Shown: piece by piece, positions 46,431 to 57,779 of the stretch
Position numbering within the stretch: position 1 is the stretch's first letter
Layout of the letters: each line of letters opens with the position of its first letter
Assembly (NCBI GenBank): GCA_905221605.1
Contig: CAJNDS010002276.1
Coordinates: 272,357 to 336,356, forward strand
Direction of reading: 5' to 3'
From: Symbiodinium natans
Lineage: Eukaryota > Sar > Dinophyceae > Suessiales > Symbiodiniaceae
DNA length: 64,000 bases
Program-made: the position numbers and the translations under genes
Notes under the pieces: generated by a model
Databases searched by the model: none
Seen by the model: the letters and a program-made list of their open reading frames with translations, nothing else
What the model was told of the DNA's origin: nothing

Positions 46431-46499
46431 GACCAATCGCGGCGGACAGGATGTCTTTTGGAGATTTTGGTTGGAGGCTTCGGCTCAGGGTAAGGCTTG

Positions 46500-47700
46500 G
46501 GGACCCTATGAGGTGTTTAAAGTCGTCTGTTGAGTCGGTTGGTTGGTTTGCTCAGCTCCACGGTGAAGTGGTCGCAGGGGTCTAGGCGAGCTTCAAGTGG
46601 AGGAGGAGCTGAGAGACCCTAAACCCTCAACCTCAAACCCTGAACCCTAAAACCTAAACCCCAAGCACGTGACGGCTGCGGGTTCAGGTTTCCGCTCTTT
46701 TTTGAAGCTGGCGCAGTGCTAAGGCTTGCACAGCTGGCCTGTATAGTCTCGGGTTTCGGTTTGTCAACGGTTTGGGGAGTTTAAACTGCGTGCGATCTGG
46801 CCCGGCTCGACCGCTTTTTGTCCGACGGGCGACGCTAAGCTGCACATCACCACAGCCCCTCAGGGCCGGAAGAAGCTGGAGCGAGTAGACCTGCATGCAG
46901 CCACTAAGGTGCCGTGCAAGAAGGCTGAGATGAGTGGCAAAGGATGGCCTCGCCAGGGAGACCATCTGGGACCAGTCGAACATCTGAGGCGCATGTGGTG
47001 TCAAGCTCGGTTGGAGTGGTTTCTGGAGCATGGGGAATCAGGACACGATCCCATGATCGATCGAGATCATTCTCATCATGTACATGATGACCCGATATTG
47101 TCAGGTCCTCGTCATCTGCTGACATAGGTACCACGGTCTCATTTCTATGATGTGATACGAGGGGGGGGGGGAGTTTCTCTACTCTTCTTTGGGTACTGTA
47201 CCCTGTATACAACTCTCCGACTTGCCAAACAAGGACCCTGATGTAGAGAACCTTCCCTATGGCGGGGGAAGTGGTTGTCTTAAGCCGGAAGGCTGCCAGT
47301 GCCCATCGACATCCCGCCCGCCTCTGGGCGTGCCACGTTCACGGTCGGATTTGTGGGGTCCATCCTTGCAGGCCAGCGGCTACCAGTGGCTGCGAGCTGG
47401 ATTATGAGGGGTTGCAGGTCATGGGATGGTTGGGAAGAGAGTTGATGCGCCATTTGTGTGGGGAACACCAACTCTTCCTCCTGACATGAGAATGGGGTTC
47501 AGCTTGAAAGGGCCCCTCCACCACCATGGCCACAGAAAAGCACAGTCCATTCCATGATCCTGATGGATTTGAGAAGACCATCGGTCGTTCACTCTGCTGC
47601 TAGGGGTAGGGCAGCAGTGGTCGCTGCGATAGAAGCGCCGGAGACACTTCTGCCTGACAAGGGTCTGGGTCGCGTGCTCAGCCAACTTGACAATCGTGTC
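46500..47700. other. Unassigned 1.2-kb region
   Basis: Nearly free of telomere-type repeat after 46660. Overlapping frames on both strands of 72-154 residues (for example - 47031-46684, - 47212-46904). Could be old transposon or gene remnant; nothing recognised. Confidence 0.35.
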
Positions 47701-47712
47701 TGAACTCGGATG

Positions 47713-47820
47713 TCGGGGTTCACGATAACAAGGGGCCCCACATATAGACCCCCCAAAAGAGTAGGATCCCCTCATAAAAAAGAACCCCACATATAGACCC
47801 CCCAAATATCGTAAACCCCC
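47713..47820. mobile_element. Family A element
   Basis: GTTCACGATAACAAGGGGCC left, CCCCCAAATATCGTAAACCCC right, with AGTAGGATCCCCTCAT in the middle; reverse orientation. Confidence 0.7.
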
Positions 47821-47856
47821 GTATCTTGCCAGACGCACCCGATGCAGGGAAGGCGC

Positions 47857-47889
47857 CTTGTTGTAGAAGTTCGACCAGACCACGCAGAT
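47857..47889 (-). CDS. Exon candidate, weakly exostosin-like
   Basis: CAG entry, ICVVWSNFYNK, AAG|GC exit. 'I-x-V-V-W-x-N' resembles a strand of the exostosin (GT64) glycosyltransferase domain, but 11 residues cannot settle it and no further motif of that family was found nearby. Confidence 0.25.
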
Positions 47890-47907
47890 CTGGTCGAATC
47901 TTGACCT

Positions 47908-48015
47908 AGGGTTTAGGGTTTAGGGTTTGGGGTTTAGGGTTTAGGGTTTAGGGTTTGGGGTTTAGGGTTTGGGGTTTAGGGTTTGGGGTTTAGGGTTTAG
48001 GGTTTAGGGTTTTTA
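47908..48015. repeat. TTTAGGG/TTTGGGG array
   Basis: About 15 units, ending 5 bp from the stop of the exon candidate 48020-48123. Confidence 0.93.
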
Positions 48016-48019
48016 AAGC

Positions 48020-48123
48020 TCAAGGAAAGAGGTCTGGGTATGTGCTCATGGGGTCTAGCAAAAAGCTCTCCAGGCGCCGCGCAAGGGTTCTTCCGGGGGG
48101 CTCATAAGAAGACTTGATCTCCA
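48020..48123 (-). CDS. Exon candidate
   Basis: Reads VEIKSSYEPPGRTLARRLES, then FLLDPMSTYPDLFP and a TGA. Strong coding character; may splice before the stop. Unassigned. Confidence 0.42.
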
Positions 48124-48192
48124 CTAGGAGAGGTTTAAAACTTAAAAGCACTTCCTGGCGAAAGGGTTCATGTGGGATATGATGTACGGTAC

Positions 48193-48350
48193 CCAATTAT
48201 CTAATTGCCTAATTACCTAACTACCTAATTAGGTAATTTACCTAATTACCTAATTACCTAATTACCTAATTACCTAATTACCTAATTACCTAATTACCTA
48301 ATTATGCCTAGTTACCTAACTACCTAATTACCTAGTTACCCAATTACTTA
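48193..48350. repeat. AATTACCT octamer repeat
   Basis: About 18 units of CCTAATTA; the unit is nearly self-complementary (TAATTA), with one inverted unit (AATTAGGTAATT) at 48224. Confidence 0.9.
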
Positions 48351-48378
48351 ATTCCCGACAACTCGTAAACAGAACTGC

Positions 48379-48427
48379 CTTGTAAGGAGCGGGCAGCGTG
48401 GCCATTGCGCTGGCAATGGCGGTCCGC
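48379..48427 (-). CDS. Exon candidate
   Basis: GGCAG|G entry, RTAIASAMATLPAPYK, AAG|GC exit. Could also be a start exon from the internal ATG (MATLPAPYK). Unassigned; upstream of the exon at 48020-48123. Confidence 0.4.
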
Positions 48428-48449
48428 CTGCCAGGATCCCACTACAACG

Positions 48450-48530
48450 AATTAGGGTTTAGGGTTTAGGGTTTAGGGCTTAGGGTTTAGGGTTTAGGGT
48501 TTCGGGTTTAGGGTTTAGGGTTTAGGGTGT
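48450..48530. repeat. TTTAGGG array
   Basis: About 11 units with single-base variants. Confidence 0.92.
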
Positions 48531-48539
48531 GGGAGTTTC

Positions 48540-48950
48540 CAAACTCCAACTCCCATGTACACCCCCAGAATTAGTAGAATCTCCATCTTAAGACCCAGGA
48601 AAAGGGGCCAACTAATCTAAGAAAACTCGTGACGAACATCACAGGGTCCATTATCAGCTCATCGAAGTACGACGATCACGACTACATCTCGTCATGGACC
48701 ATGGACCATGCCATCACTAGACTCATCTATTATTATTAATAGCTGATCGATTAAATTCGGGGCGATTTCAGACCTGCTGTATTTGTATTAGTACCTGCGT
48801 TGTATTCCGGGCTTTCGCTTTGCCATCCAAACTGCAGATCGATGTCGTCGTTTTGATTCATTGCAACTGCGCGAGCTGGAAATGTCTTGTCCAACTCACA
48901 AAAAGTAAACAAACACGACAAGGCACCCTGAACCCTAAACCCCTAAATCC
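48540..48950. other. Unassigned sequence
   Basis: No splice-consistent minus exon. A plus frame near 48650-48740 is open but isolated. Confidence 0.35.
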
Positions 48951-48954
48951 TGTT

Positions 48955-49190
48955 TAGGGTTGGTTTAGGGTGTAGGGTTTAGGGTTTAGGGTTTAGGGTT
49001 TAGGGTTTAGGGTTTGGGGTTTAGGGTTTAGGGTTTAGGGTTTAGGGTTTAGGGTTTAGGGTTTAGGGTTTAGGGTTTAGGGTTTAGGGTTTAGGGTTAG
49101 GGTTTAGGTTAGGGTTTAGGGTTTAGGGTTTAGGGTTTAGGGTTTAGGGTTTAGGGTTTAGGGGCACCCCCCCCCCCCCCCCCCCCCCCC
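48955..49190. repeat. TTTAGGG array ending in a C run
   Basis: About 27 units with two 6-mer units, then over 20 C at 49168-49190. Confidence 0.95.
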
Positions 49191-49316
49191 GCATATCCAG
49201 GAGTGGCATGAACGCTTCGCGCGCAAACGCGCAGTAACAAAGGTTTTGAGAATCGAAAGAAGCCTGTCTGGTACTTGAATCCAGAGCCAAAAAACCCCGA
49301 AACCCTAGGCCAGGAC

Positions 49317-49422
49317 TGGGAGTTTACGAGATTAGGGGTACCTTCTTGGGGTCCTGAGAAAAAGGGGATCCTACTATTTTGGGGTCTATATTCGGGGTCC
49401 CTTATTGTCGTAAACCCCCAGC
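49317..49422. mobile_element. Family A element, intact reference
   Basis: GGGAGTTTACGAGATTAGGG left, TATTGTCGTAAACCCCCAGC right; centre GGGGATCCTACTATTTTGGG. Confidence 0.78.
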
Positions 49423-50260
49423 GTGGCAAAACTCACCGAGGCCCAGGCTGATCTTTGGGCTTCGACTGAGTCGAGACATGGATGGCCACCCTTGGCGCAA
49501 GGTTTTTGGAACAGGGCTTTTGAGCTTTGTGGTTGGCTTGGTGGCTTGCAAGCTGAAGTAGCGCCTTCATCGTGGGGTACTGCCGTAGGGTTTATAGGGT
49601 TTGTAGATAGGGTCCATAGGGTTTAGGGGGGGGGGGAGCTGCAACACACAGGTCAGAGCTTCTGTTTTTCCCATTGTCTTTCAGGACTCGCGATTTCCCG
49701 AAGCGGCGAATGGTCTAAGAAAGCCTACGAACTACGGATCTTTGCGCAACTCTTTGACTCCATCTGCACTGTTGGCTGCCGCCGGCTGCGCTCTCTCACC
49801 AGTTTCGCTGAGAAAGCACGCCCCAGGACTTGTAATCCTGCCAGGATCGAATTCCAAATTGCTGGGTTGCTCTTAAGGAAGTACATCAAGCCACCATGCA
49901 ATTAGTAGCAAGACAACTTCATGAATTATTCGTCGTGTGTGTGTGTACATATGCATGCTACCACCGCGCGGCCTGCGGTTTTGTAGCTTTTTCAATATGG
50001 GCGGTGGACGGAGAATATGTTCGTGCATGGCGCATACAAGCAAGACTTGAATTTCCGCCCGTGTAGGCTTCTTGTCTCGGATGGAGCACGGGAAGCGAAG
50101 GACAGCTATTGGGACACCGACTTCGCAGGCCGATAAACCAGCCTTGGACTCATCTGTAATTTCCCTAAAAAACACATAACTTGCCTCATGAAGGTCCCAA
50201 AACCCAAGCCTTTCAGAAGATTCCCTGGTGAAGCTTGGATTTTTTGGTTTCATTAGGCAT
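49423..50260. other. Coding-like but unresolved
   Basis: 49553-49448 (-; KPTTKLKSPVPKTLRQGWPS, then GTGAGT donor) and about 49843-49800 (-; AG|G, DYKSWGVLSQRN, then GTGAGA) have good minus splice borders; plus frames overlap both. 49873-50253 (-, 126 residues) is unassigned. Confidence 0.35.
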
Positions 50261-50339
50261 ATGGTGATATTTCATAAGCAAATATTGCTTTCTCCAGGCA
50301 ATTAGTGTTGCTCTTGAGACAGTGCTTTTCCTCAGCATA

Positions 50340-50660
50340 CTAGAAAAATCCAGGGGGAGAGAGGGGGTGAGAGGGGGGGAGGGGGGGGGGGGGAGAAAAG
50401 GGGAGAAGGAAGGACAGAATTTGTACTAAGACTTACTAAACAGCACAAAAACAGACTAAAAAAGCATAAGCATAGCAAATGGCAAGACAGTACCGAAAAA
50501 AATACTGACAAACCGAAAAAGCAACAAAAGGAACAAATGTTCATGGACTCTTGTGGGAACCAAAACTCGAAAACAAAAAAGCAGCAACAAGAAAAACAAA
50601 AAGAATACCCAGACAAACAAAAATCGAATTGTTTTGAAGGGCTCTTAGTGGAAGACGCCA
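50340..50660. repeat. Low-complexity GGGGAGA and CAAAAA tract
   Basis: Purine-rich on the plus strand; the Phe/Cys/Ser minus frame is an artefact. Confidence 0.8.
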
Positions 50661-50885
50661 GCATCAAAGACCTCTGGATGTTTTTTTGTTTTGGCTTTTG
50701 GTATGGGTGTTATCCAATCAAAGCACATAGTGCATACTCAAGTCTGCTCGTACTGTAGCTGGGCACCTGAGACAGGGACAATGAGGCAAGAGCCAAAAAA
50801 CGTGTAAAGCATGTGAGATAAAACCGAATCGACCGCGAGAATAACAACTGCACTTCAGTTCCCCAAACCCCAAATCCTAAACCAT

Positions 50886-50948
50886 AAACCCTAAGTTCCC
50901 TAAGTTCCCTAAGTTCCCTAAGTTCCCTACGTCCCCTAAGTTCCCTTA
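50886..50948. repeat. CCCTAAGTTC decamer repeat
   Basis: Six units of CCCTAAGTTC right after CCCTAAA-like units: a 3-bp longer derivative of the telomere-type unit. Confidence 0.85.
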
Positions 50949-51114
50949 AAAGCAACCCAAAATCGACTCTGGGAGGGGAGGCTTGTGAGGGCCTAAGCGA
51001 ACTTTCTGAGGCTTCTTCGAGGTTTAGGGTTTAGGGTTTGGGGTTTAGGGTTTAGGGTTTAGGGTTCCGGGTTTAGGGTGTAGAGCTTATATACCGCAGC
51101 AGCCAAGCGAGCGG

Positions 51115-51180
51115 CTTGAAGGCTTTGAGGCAAATGTGGCTCCGTGCCTTCTTGGCCAAGGTGATGGTGATCCGCTTTCC
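51115..51180 (-). CDS. Exon candidate, basic
   Basis: AGTCAG|G entry, GKRITITLAKKARSHICLKA, exit at AA|GC. Third positions strongly G/C. Two other frames, one per strand, are also open here; this one has the best splice borders. Confidence 0.42.
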
Positions 51181-51189
51181 CTGACTGAC

Positions 51190-52200
51190 TCGCACCTGAG
51201 CCGACTATGCACATGCTATCAAAACTTACGCGCCCTCCCGAGGAAATCACCCTATGCAGAAGCGCACCACAGAATGCTATGGCTCTGACACAGGTCTTGA
51301 GAGACGCATACTCAGCTTGACTCACAACCCTCCGTCACTTCCCCTTAAACCCTAAATTCCCACCCGGCCTGCTTAGGCCGTACCCACCCTTTTCTAAATT
51401 CCCTTGGACCCGGAAGATACCCGGCAGTGATGGACACCTTTGCTGGATGGACAATGGGTGGAGCCATTGCAGATGGTCGAATAGAGAGCCCCTGGGGCTC
51501 GCCTTGCTACTATCTGTCCCCTGGCCCAGCCCCCAAGCCGCCGCCCTTGACTTTTGTGTTCCCCCTTACCTTACCCCGCTACCTTCACCACACCTTTGTA
51601 GGGAAAGCAATGGTGGGAATTGAGGGCGACAGCCCTAAACCCTAAAAGGCAGTGGTTTGGGTGGTGGCCTGTGAAAGCTCACAGCGAGTGGGGAGAAAGA
51701 ACCCAGCACCAACGAAATTGTTGGATTACATTGACAAGAGATGCCTTCGCGTGACATGCCGCCCCCCCCCCCCCCCTCCTGGGTGTGTAGGGGCGCCATT
51801 TACGCATGGCACTTACTGCCGCTGCGCGGCGAGACGCCCAAAACCCTAAACCCTAAACCCTAAACCCTAAACCCTAAACCCTAAACCCTAAACCCTGAAC
51901 CCGAATCATGCCCCAGCCGCCTTGCAGCGATCTGGTATGATGTCCTGCGAGGGGCTGGGGCCCCACGATTCTCCGGATCGAGGTTTGCAAGGGTTCAGGG
52001 GTGTTTAGGGTTCATGGATCAGGGTTTAGGGTTTAGGGTTCAGGGATTAGGGCTGGGGTTTAGGGTTCAGGGATTAGGGTTTAGGCTTCAGGGTTTTCGG
52101 GCTCAGGGTTAAGGATTTTCGGGTCCGGAGATTAGGGTTTCGGGTCAGTCCAGGGCGATCTCTGGATCCGCCCTCGAGGTGAACCTCGAGGTCCACCCTA
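51190..52200. other. Unassigned islands and arrays
   Basis: 51840-51905 CCCTAAA array; 52010-52145 degenerate TTTAGGG/CTTCAGGG. Frame 51427-51645 (+) is open. Small minus candidate 51960-51934 (DIIPDRCK, AAG|GC). Confidence 0.35.
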
Positions 52201-52209
52201 AACCCTAAA

Positions 52210-52560
52210 CCCTAAACTTAATCCGAAATTCCCACCCCACCCCCCCCTCCCCAAAACCGGCAGGATGCAGAATCAGGTTCCAGGCGCGGGGTTTTGACTT
52301 CTGAGGGCCCGGAGTTTCCACGACACCTTGTGGCTCCGGGGAAGCCCTCGATCGAGGGCTTAGGGCCCAGCACCCGGTCATGACTTTTTCTACGGTTTAA
52401 CTGGCTGGTTCTTAGGGAGGTGCCGGTTAAGGTTTCGGGGATGCTCAAGCCGATGGACGACGGCGATGATGAGGAGGATAAACTGATAACCAATGCAGGG
52501 TGGTGCGGGCTGTTTTTGTTGCTTGGTTTGAATTCAGCGGAAGAGAGGCGGGGAGGTTTG
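52210..52560. other. Unassigned sequence
   Basis: Open on both strands (52589-52218 -, 52420-52568 +). The plus reading from AG|G at 52420 (KPMDDGDDEEDKLITNA) is protein-like, which conflicts with a strictly minus-strand array. Confidence 0.35.
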
Positions 52561-52569
52561 AAACAAGGG

Positions 52570-52640
52570 CGGCAACCCTCAGCCCTCAACCCTCAACCCT
52601 CAACCCCCAGCCCTCAGCCCTCAGCCCTCAGCCCTCAGCC

Positions 52641-52672
<32 letters not shown>

Positions 52673-52682
52673 ACCCATCCCT
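52570..52682. repeat. CCCTCAA/CCCTCAG array
   Basis: About 15 units of 7 bp, a C-for-A variant of CCCTAAA. Confidence 0.93.
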
Positions 52683-52751
52683 CAACTCCTCGATCAGGCC
52701 ACGTATGCGCAGCTCAAACCTGGACCCATCCGCGCCGGTGACCGTCCTGAT
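52674..52751 (-). CDS. Exon candidate
   Basis: IRTVTGADGSRFELRIRGLI then EELRDG; strong coding bias and no stop. Entry after GAG. It runs into the CCCTCA-type repeat at 52570-52675. Unassigned. An upstream candidate at about 53146-53030 reads KDLGQELDSQSLEDLGSGS. Confidence 0.42.
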
Positions 52752-52791
52752 CTCAGTCACGTTTAGGGCTTCTTCGTGTTTTTTGGTGTTC

Positions 52792-52945
52792 AGGGTTTAG
52801 GGTTTAGGGTATAGGGTTTAGGGCTTAGGGTTTAGGGGTTAGGGTTTAGGGTTTAGGGTTTAGGGTTAGGGTTTAGGGTTTAGAGTTTAGGGTTTAGGGT
52901 TTAGGGTTTAGGGTTTAGGGTTTGGGGTTTAGGGTATAGGGCATG
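52792..52945. repeat. TTTAGGG array
   Basis: About 21 units with several 6-mer and 8-mer slips. Confidence 0.93.
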
Positions 52946-53159
52946 TTGTGAGTTGAGATTTGCCCTTCCACACGCAGTCAATCTTGGCAGCCATGGGTCG
53001 GCCATGCAGACTCTTCGCTTCTTAGGTTCTCTGGCATCGAGGGGATGTCAGGGGCAGAAACCGTCTGAGGAGCCACGACGCAGTGAGGCTTCCGGACCCG
53101 AGATCTTCCAAACTCTGGCTGTCGAGCTCTTGGCCCAGATCCTTTAACAAGGAGAAGCC

Positions 53160-54145
53160 TGGCCAGCAAAGCTACGTCCGAAAGGTTACGTACAAGCTGT
53201 AGAGAAGGGCACTCCCCCAAAAGGGCCAAGTTTCAGGAGAAAGCTCCTCGTCTGGAATTCGGCCTGCAAGCAGGGCATTTCTCTACATTGCTGCGTGTAT
53301 TGGGGGGGGTTCCGATGACAAGACAGAGCCTTCTGATGAGGGTACCGCAAAAGAGACCATAATTTGGAGGACGCCAAGAGTTGCCACCAATCCCCACCTT
53401 CACCTGAACTAATCTGGAGCGGCTCTATGAGACCTTAAGTAAACCTTGAAAACCCTGCAAACGCGCTGAAAAGCCATCTGGCGAAAGAAATTTGAAAGGC
53501 ATGGTGAGCGAACCCTAAACCACTTCTGACAAGCCCCGGAGGTGGTTGAGGGATGTGGGATCAACAAACAACCCTCCTGATCAACTCAAAAAAAAAAAGC
53601 AAAAGCATGCACACAAACTGCAGGTGTGGTAGGAAAAGGCATCATTTACACAAACATATCTTTCCTTGTGGCCCTTTTGGGAGGGGGGGGGGGGGGGGGG
53701 GGGGGGGGGTTTTTTTTTTTTTTTTTTTTTGGGGGGGGGGGGGGGGGGCAGAGTTGGGGGCTAGTTTGATACTTTCTTTCGCTTTCAACCATCACTAGAT
53801 GCCGGTATTGTTCATTCAATCCGTTATCTGGCGCTGTCCATCGGGCTTTCTTCGTTCGGTACTTGCTCCGGACGGAAGAGACATCTTTGTAGCATTGTTA
53901 AGTTGGTGTCTTTCCATAGCACGTATTTTCGTTACTTCTTCAGTTGTGGTGCCTCGCTCTGTCTGTCCTTCTTTGATTTAAGTCTTTCTTCTGCTGCTGT
54001 TTTTGTCCTGCGTGAATATTTCTTTCCACGCTATGTTCATTCCTTCTCGTGGTCGTGGTTCTGGGTCGGGAGGTTAAGGCTTCGGGTCCATACACCCCAT
54101 CATCAGGATGATAGTCAACAAAGCACAGGGTAGACGATCCCCCAA
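53160..54145. other. Unassigned, with G and T homopolymers
   Basis: 53682-53748 is G(27), T(21), G(18) in direct succession. Flanks are unique, without supported exons. Confidence 0.5.
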
Positions 54146-54148
54146 CAC

Positions 54149-54226
54149 CCTAAACCCTAAACCCTAAACCCTAAACCCTAAACCCTAAACCCTAAACCCT
54201 AAACCCTAAACCCTAAACCCTAAACC
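54149..54226. repeat. CCCTAAA array
   Basis: Eleven near-perfect units. Confidence 0.95.
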
Positions 54227-54533
54227 GTCCCCAAGGTACACAAGCAAAAAAAGCTAATCCACACCTTCAACGCATCGGGCCGTTGGCCATCACCCGCTGC
54301 CGCGATGGCAGCTGGAGAAGACGACTCACTGACCTTAGGGCTTTAGGGCTCTAGGGTCTTAGGGTTTTAGGGTCTTAAGGGTTTTTGGGCTTCACCGTTT
54401 TAGGTTTTAGGGTTCTAGGGTTTCAGGTTTCAGGTTTCAGGGTTTTATTTAGGGGTTTCAGGTTTCAGGGTTTTGGGTTTTCAGGTTTTAGGGTTTCCTG
54501 TTACAAAACATCGAAAAAGTCTCCTTTCTGGGC

Positions 54534-54622
54534 ATTTCCCAAAATGGGGGTACCCCGGTTCTAGAATAGAATCCCCTTAATGGGATCCCCCAAAAGGTTA
54601 CCCCCTATTTTCGGAAAGCCCC
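54534..54622. mobile_element. Family C element
   Basis: ATTTCCCAAAATGGGGGTACC left, GGTTACCCCCTATTTTCGGAA right. Confidence 0.72.
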
Positions 54623-54707
54623 ATATTGCCTGCCAAAACACGTAGATCTTGATGGTGCTTCCTGCCAAAGAGGCTTATCACAGCTCAGCCGTGCATATCA
54701 AGACTAT

Positions 54708-54826
54708 GTGGGGGTTTACGAAAACAGGGGACTCCTAAAATATACCCCAAATAGTAGGAATCCCTTTTCATAAGGACCCCAATAAGGTACCCCCCCCCCC
54801 CCAATATCGTAAACCCCCATTTTGGA
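54708..54826. mobile_element. Family A element
   Basis: TGGGGGTTTACGAAAACAGG left, CCAATATCGTAAACCCCCAT right; contains AGTAGGAATCCC and a 14-base C run. Confidence 0.75.
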
Positions 54827-55098
54827 GGCACGTCGACTGACATGTTGAGACAGCTGAGGTGGAGGCACCCCACGCACGCTGGATTTTCTTGGGCCAGGCT
54901 TCACAATTGTACGAGCCCCGTGTCGATGGCCCGTATTGGCACCCCCCAGTGCATTCAACATGGCGACCCCGATGAACTTGGCACTTACAAGACCTCGAGC
55001 TTCGATCCCCCTAAACCCTAAACCCTAAACCCTAAACCCTACACCCTAAACCCTAAACCACCTGATTTCTGGTGCACCAGGTATTTGGACTGCCTTGA

Positions 55099-55173
55099 AA
55101 GATTCGACGTGTGGGCTGCGTGGAAGTTTGATGTGCGCAACAGTGATTCCGATGAGAAGCTCGACTTCCTTGT
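55099..55173 (-). CDS. Exon candidate
   Basis: AAACAAG|G entry, EVELLIGITVAHIKLPRSPH then VESFK, AAG|GC exit; beta-strand-like. The plus strand is also open to a stop (ERFDVWAAWKFDVRNS), so strand is inferred. Related candidates downstream: 54672-54636 (GSTIKIYVFWQ, CAG|GC) and 54332-54264 (VSESSSPAAIAAAGDGQ, AAG|GT). Confidence 0.38.
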
Positions 55174-55259
55174 TTGAAGTATCATCTCTCGCCGACTTGC
55201 AGTGAAAAGACTGTCATGAACATAGGAGATTCCCCACTTACTTGCCCTTAAATCCACGC

Positions 55260-55540
55260 GGGTTTGTAATCCCTTCCCCCTAATATTAAACGGGGCCCCT
55301 CCCCCCACCCCAATAGAAACTCGAAATGCGTTTTTATTATTAGGGGGAGGTTTTTGTCGAAATGTCATAATTCGCCTCGGCTTCCTGCCGAGAAGCGTCT
55401 GGAACAAGCAGACCCGGATCGGGCCTCCTTCCCCCTAACCCAACCCTTCCCCCCATGCAAAATTTTCTGACGCCACCCCCCCCCCGCCCTGTGGGACCCC
55501 CCCCCCCCCCCCCCCCCCCCCCCCCTTTGACCCTCCTGCC
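55260..55540. other. C-rich spacer
   Basis: Includes a C run of over 25 at 55498-55525 and remnants of G/C-rich elements. No exon. Confidence 0.55.
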
Positions 55541-55639
55541 CTTCCTCTTTGCGAAACCCTCTTTCCTCCTTTCCTGTCCTGGGGCCGGCCCGGCTGCCGA
55601 GGCGGCGCGCGCAAGCGTTTACAATTAGACTTCAGGGAT

Positions 55640-57460
55640 CCTAAAGTAATCAATTATTTAAATGTGGTGTAAACTGAAAGCGAGAAAGAGAAAGAGAGAG
55701 AGAGAGAGGGGTAGAGCTCAACTCTCGCAGCACAGCAAGGCTCAGACAGAGCCACTGAGACACACACACACACACACACACACATTGGTGTTGAGGGGTT
55801 TGTTGGAGGCCTGAACCCCCCCCCCTATTTCAAAATGGGTTTTAAATAGATTTTTTGGATTTGGGTTTTTTTCCGGAAAGTGTTCTTATTATTAGGGTGG
55901 TCTTCAGTAGCAGGGGGAAGCGATTCAAGAAGGGGGAAGTGAGCCGTCTACCATTGCCCGATGGATTACTGACTAGACCATCCTCTCCATGCACGGTTTC
56001 ATACTCGCTGATAGTCGTTAGCTACTCTAGCATTAGGTAGGTCCAAAAGGCCATTTCATCATGTTGGAATTGTTGGAAAGGCGCGCACGCTTGTTTATTC
56101 CCATGTGTGTCTGTGTGTGTCCATCCAGGTTTGCGTCTGCGCTGGCTGGAGATGGGGTGCCGCCTGACGAACTACTTTGTTTCAGACATTGACATGAAAA
56201 AATCTGTATATGAGCAGATGGGTACAGCATGATTCTGAGACTGTCTCCAAAGAAGCTACCAGTGACATGAAACGGGAGGTTGGCAACACTTGCCTGCGGC
56301 GATGTGATGTGCAAACTGTAATGGTTCTTCTCCATGCTGCTTTTCAACATACGTTGGATCGATGGGCTTCGGAATGTGCATGCAAGCGCCCATGAGCTCG
56401 AAATGACAAGGCTGGACAGTCTTCCTCGACATCATCTCTTATGGTGCATACAGGGCGTTTTTGAAGCATTTGTGCAGCGAACATTCGAACATGTGCAGAG
56501 CACGACTGCGCCAACAAACATGGCAGCTGACCCATCTCTAGTTGGGTGCAGGAACGCAAAGGCCATCCACTGCTTCTGAGGGCGGCGCGGAACAAGCCTA
56601 CCACTGCGGATGAGGGCGGCACAAAACGCACAGCCAACAACCACTTCCGATCACCCCCCGTCACGGTCCCTCCCGATGCACAAACTGCGTGTGAGTCCAA
56701 ACAAGCGAGCGTCGAACGGTCAACTCTGCCGTAGACCCCAAGCACGACAACGCAGCTGCATCATTAGTCCTGTTGTCGCGTTGAACTCCAGATCGTAGAT
56801 TGAAAATTGGAATGATTATGATTGATTTTCTGAAAGGCCGCAGGCAAAAACACAAGTCTCCATGCATTTCCAACGGCGTCCTTCGTCTGTCCACGAGTAC
56901 TTCTCAATGGAGACCTTGCTGGTCGAAGAAACGCACCAATAATTTCACCAATAATCATTAACATCGTTAAAATAAGAATTCACACCATAGAAATCGCACT
57001 ACTTGCTACAAATGGTCAGTTCGATCTGAGTCTGCTCTCCAGTTCTGTCTACTGCAGATCGGGAACGGCGGACACCTCGGGCACGTCACCGGCCTGGGTC
57101 GACTGAACCAATTCTGTAATGCGCTATGCAAGACGAAGAGCCTCATGCACACCAGGGGGGTGCGGATGGCTGATGACGATTGGGTTTACTGTTCCTACTT
57201 ACCCGCTACTAAGTTTGCTGGTATTGCTGCTGTCGCTGCTTTGTTGCTGTGTATGCTTGGTACGTGCTAGTAGTAGTGTTCTCACGATTGCTTGTATCAA
57301 TACTTATTCTTGTTGTCATCTGTACGATTCGTCCTTTCAGGTCTCCTTTGAGGTGCACGTTTATGTGCCGCTAGTAGCCGCTAGTAAGTGAGAAGATTCT
57401 GCATCACTGCATCACCATCTATTACGTGTGTGTATGCCGTCTTCATCACCCTTGAAGCCC
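55640..57460. other. Unassigned 1.8-kb region
   Basis: GAGAGA (55678-55710) and ACAC (55760-55785) microsatellites, then about 1.6 kb with no telomere-type repeat. Overlapping frames: 56745-56344 (-, 133 residues), 56350-56033 (-, 105), 56334-56579 (+). No domain recognised; possibly gene or transposon remnant. Confidence 0.35.
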
Positions 57461-57463
57461 AGG

Positions 57464-57547
57464 TCACGGCATCAGCACGCTTTGGAGATCTGCATATTGC
57501 GCTACCTCGGATGCTTCTGCTTTGGATGCTTCGTCCTCTCTAAACGC
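57464..57547 (-). CDS. Terminal exon candidate
   Basis: AFREDEASKAEASEVAQYAD then LQSVLMP and TGA. Helical, acidic. No clear upstream exon found; unassigned. Confidence 0.38.
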   Translation of the reverse strand, partial: AFREDEASKAEASEVAQYADLQSVLMP

Positions 57548-57779
57548 TTGATGACCCAGAGGAACCAACCAGGCACAGGGCGTGTGTTGACGATGTAAGT
57601 AATTGCTGCAGGTGCGTGGTTGCTGAGGGACGATGTTGAAGTAAGCGAAGTGGATCTGATTGTTCACACGTGTAGCGTGGCAAGCAGCTTGCGTACGCTT
57701 GTTCGAGACTTGTGTCGCCAAACTCAAAGACCTCACAAGGATCCCAACATGTCTCGGCAGCTTGCTGTGATGTCGGCGG

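Noticed and set aside
47857-47889. Full exostosin-type glycosyltransferase gene
   Set aside because: Only one 11-residue piece resembles the family. The expected aspartate-rich motif was not found downstream.
49423-49905. Plus-strand gene (49423-49626 frame and a long open end to 49905)
   Set aside because: Minus-strand readings of the same islands have better donors (GTGAGT, GTGAGA) and fit the direction of the known genes, so I left the region unresolved.
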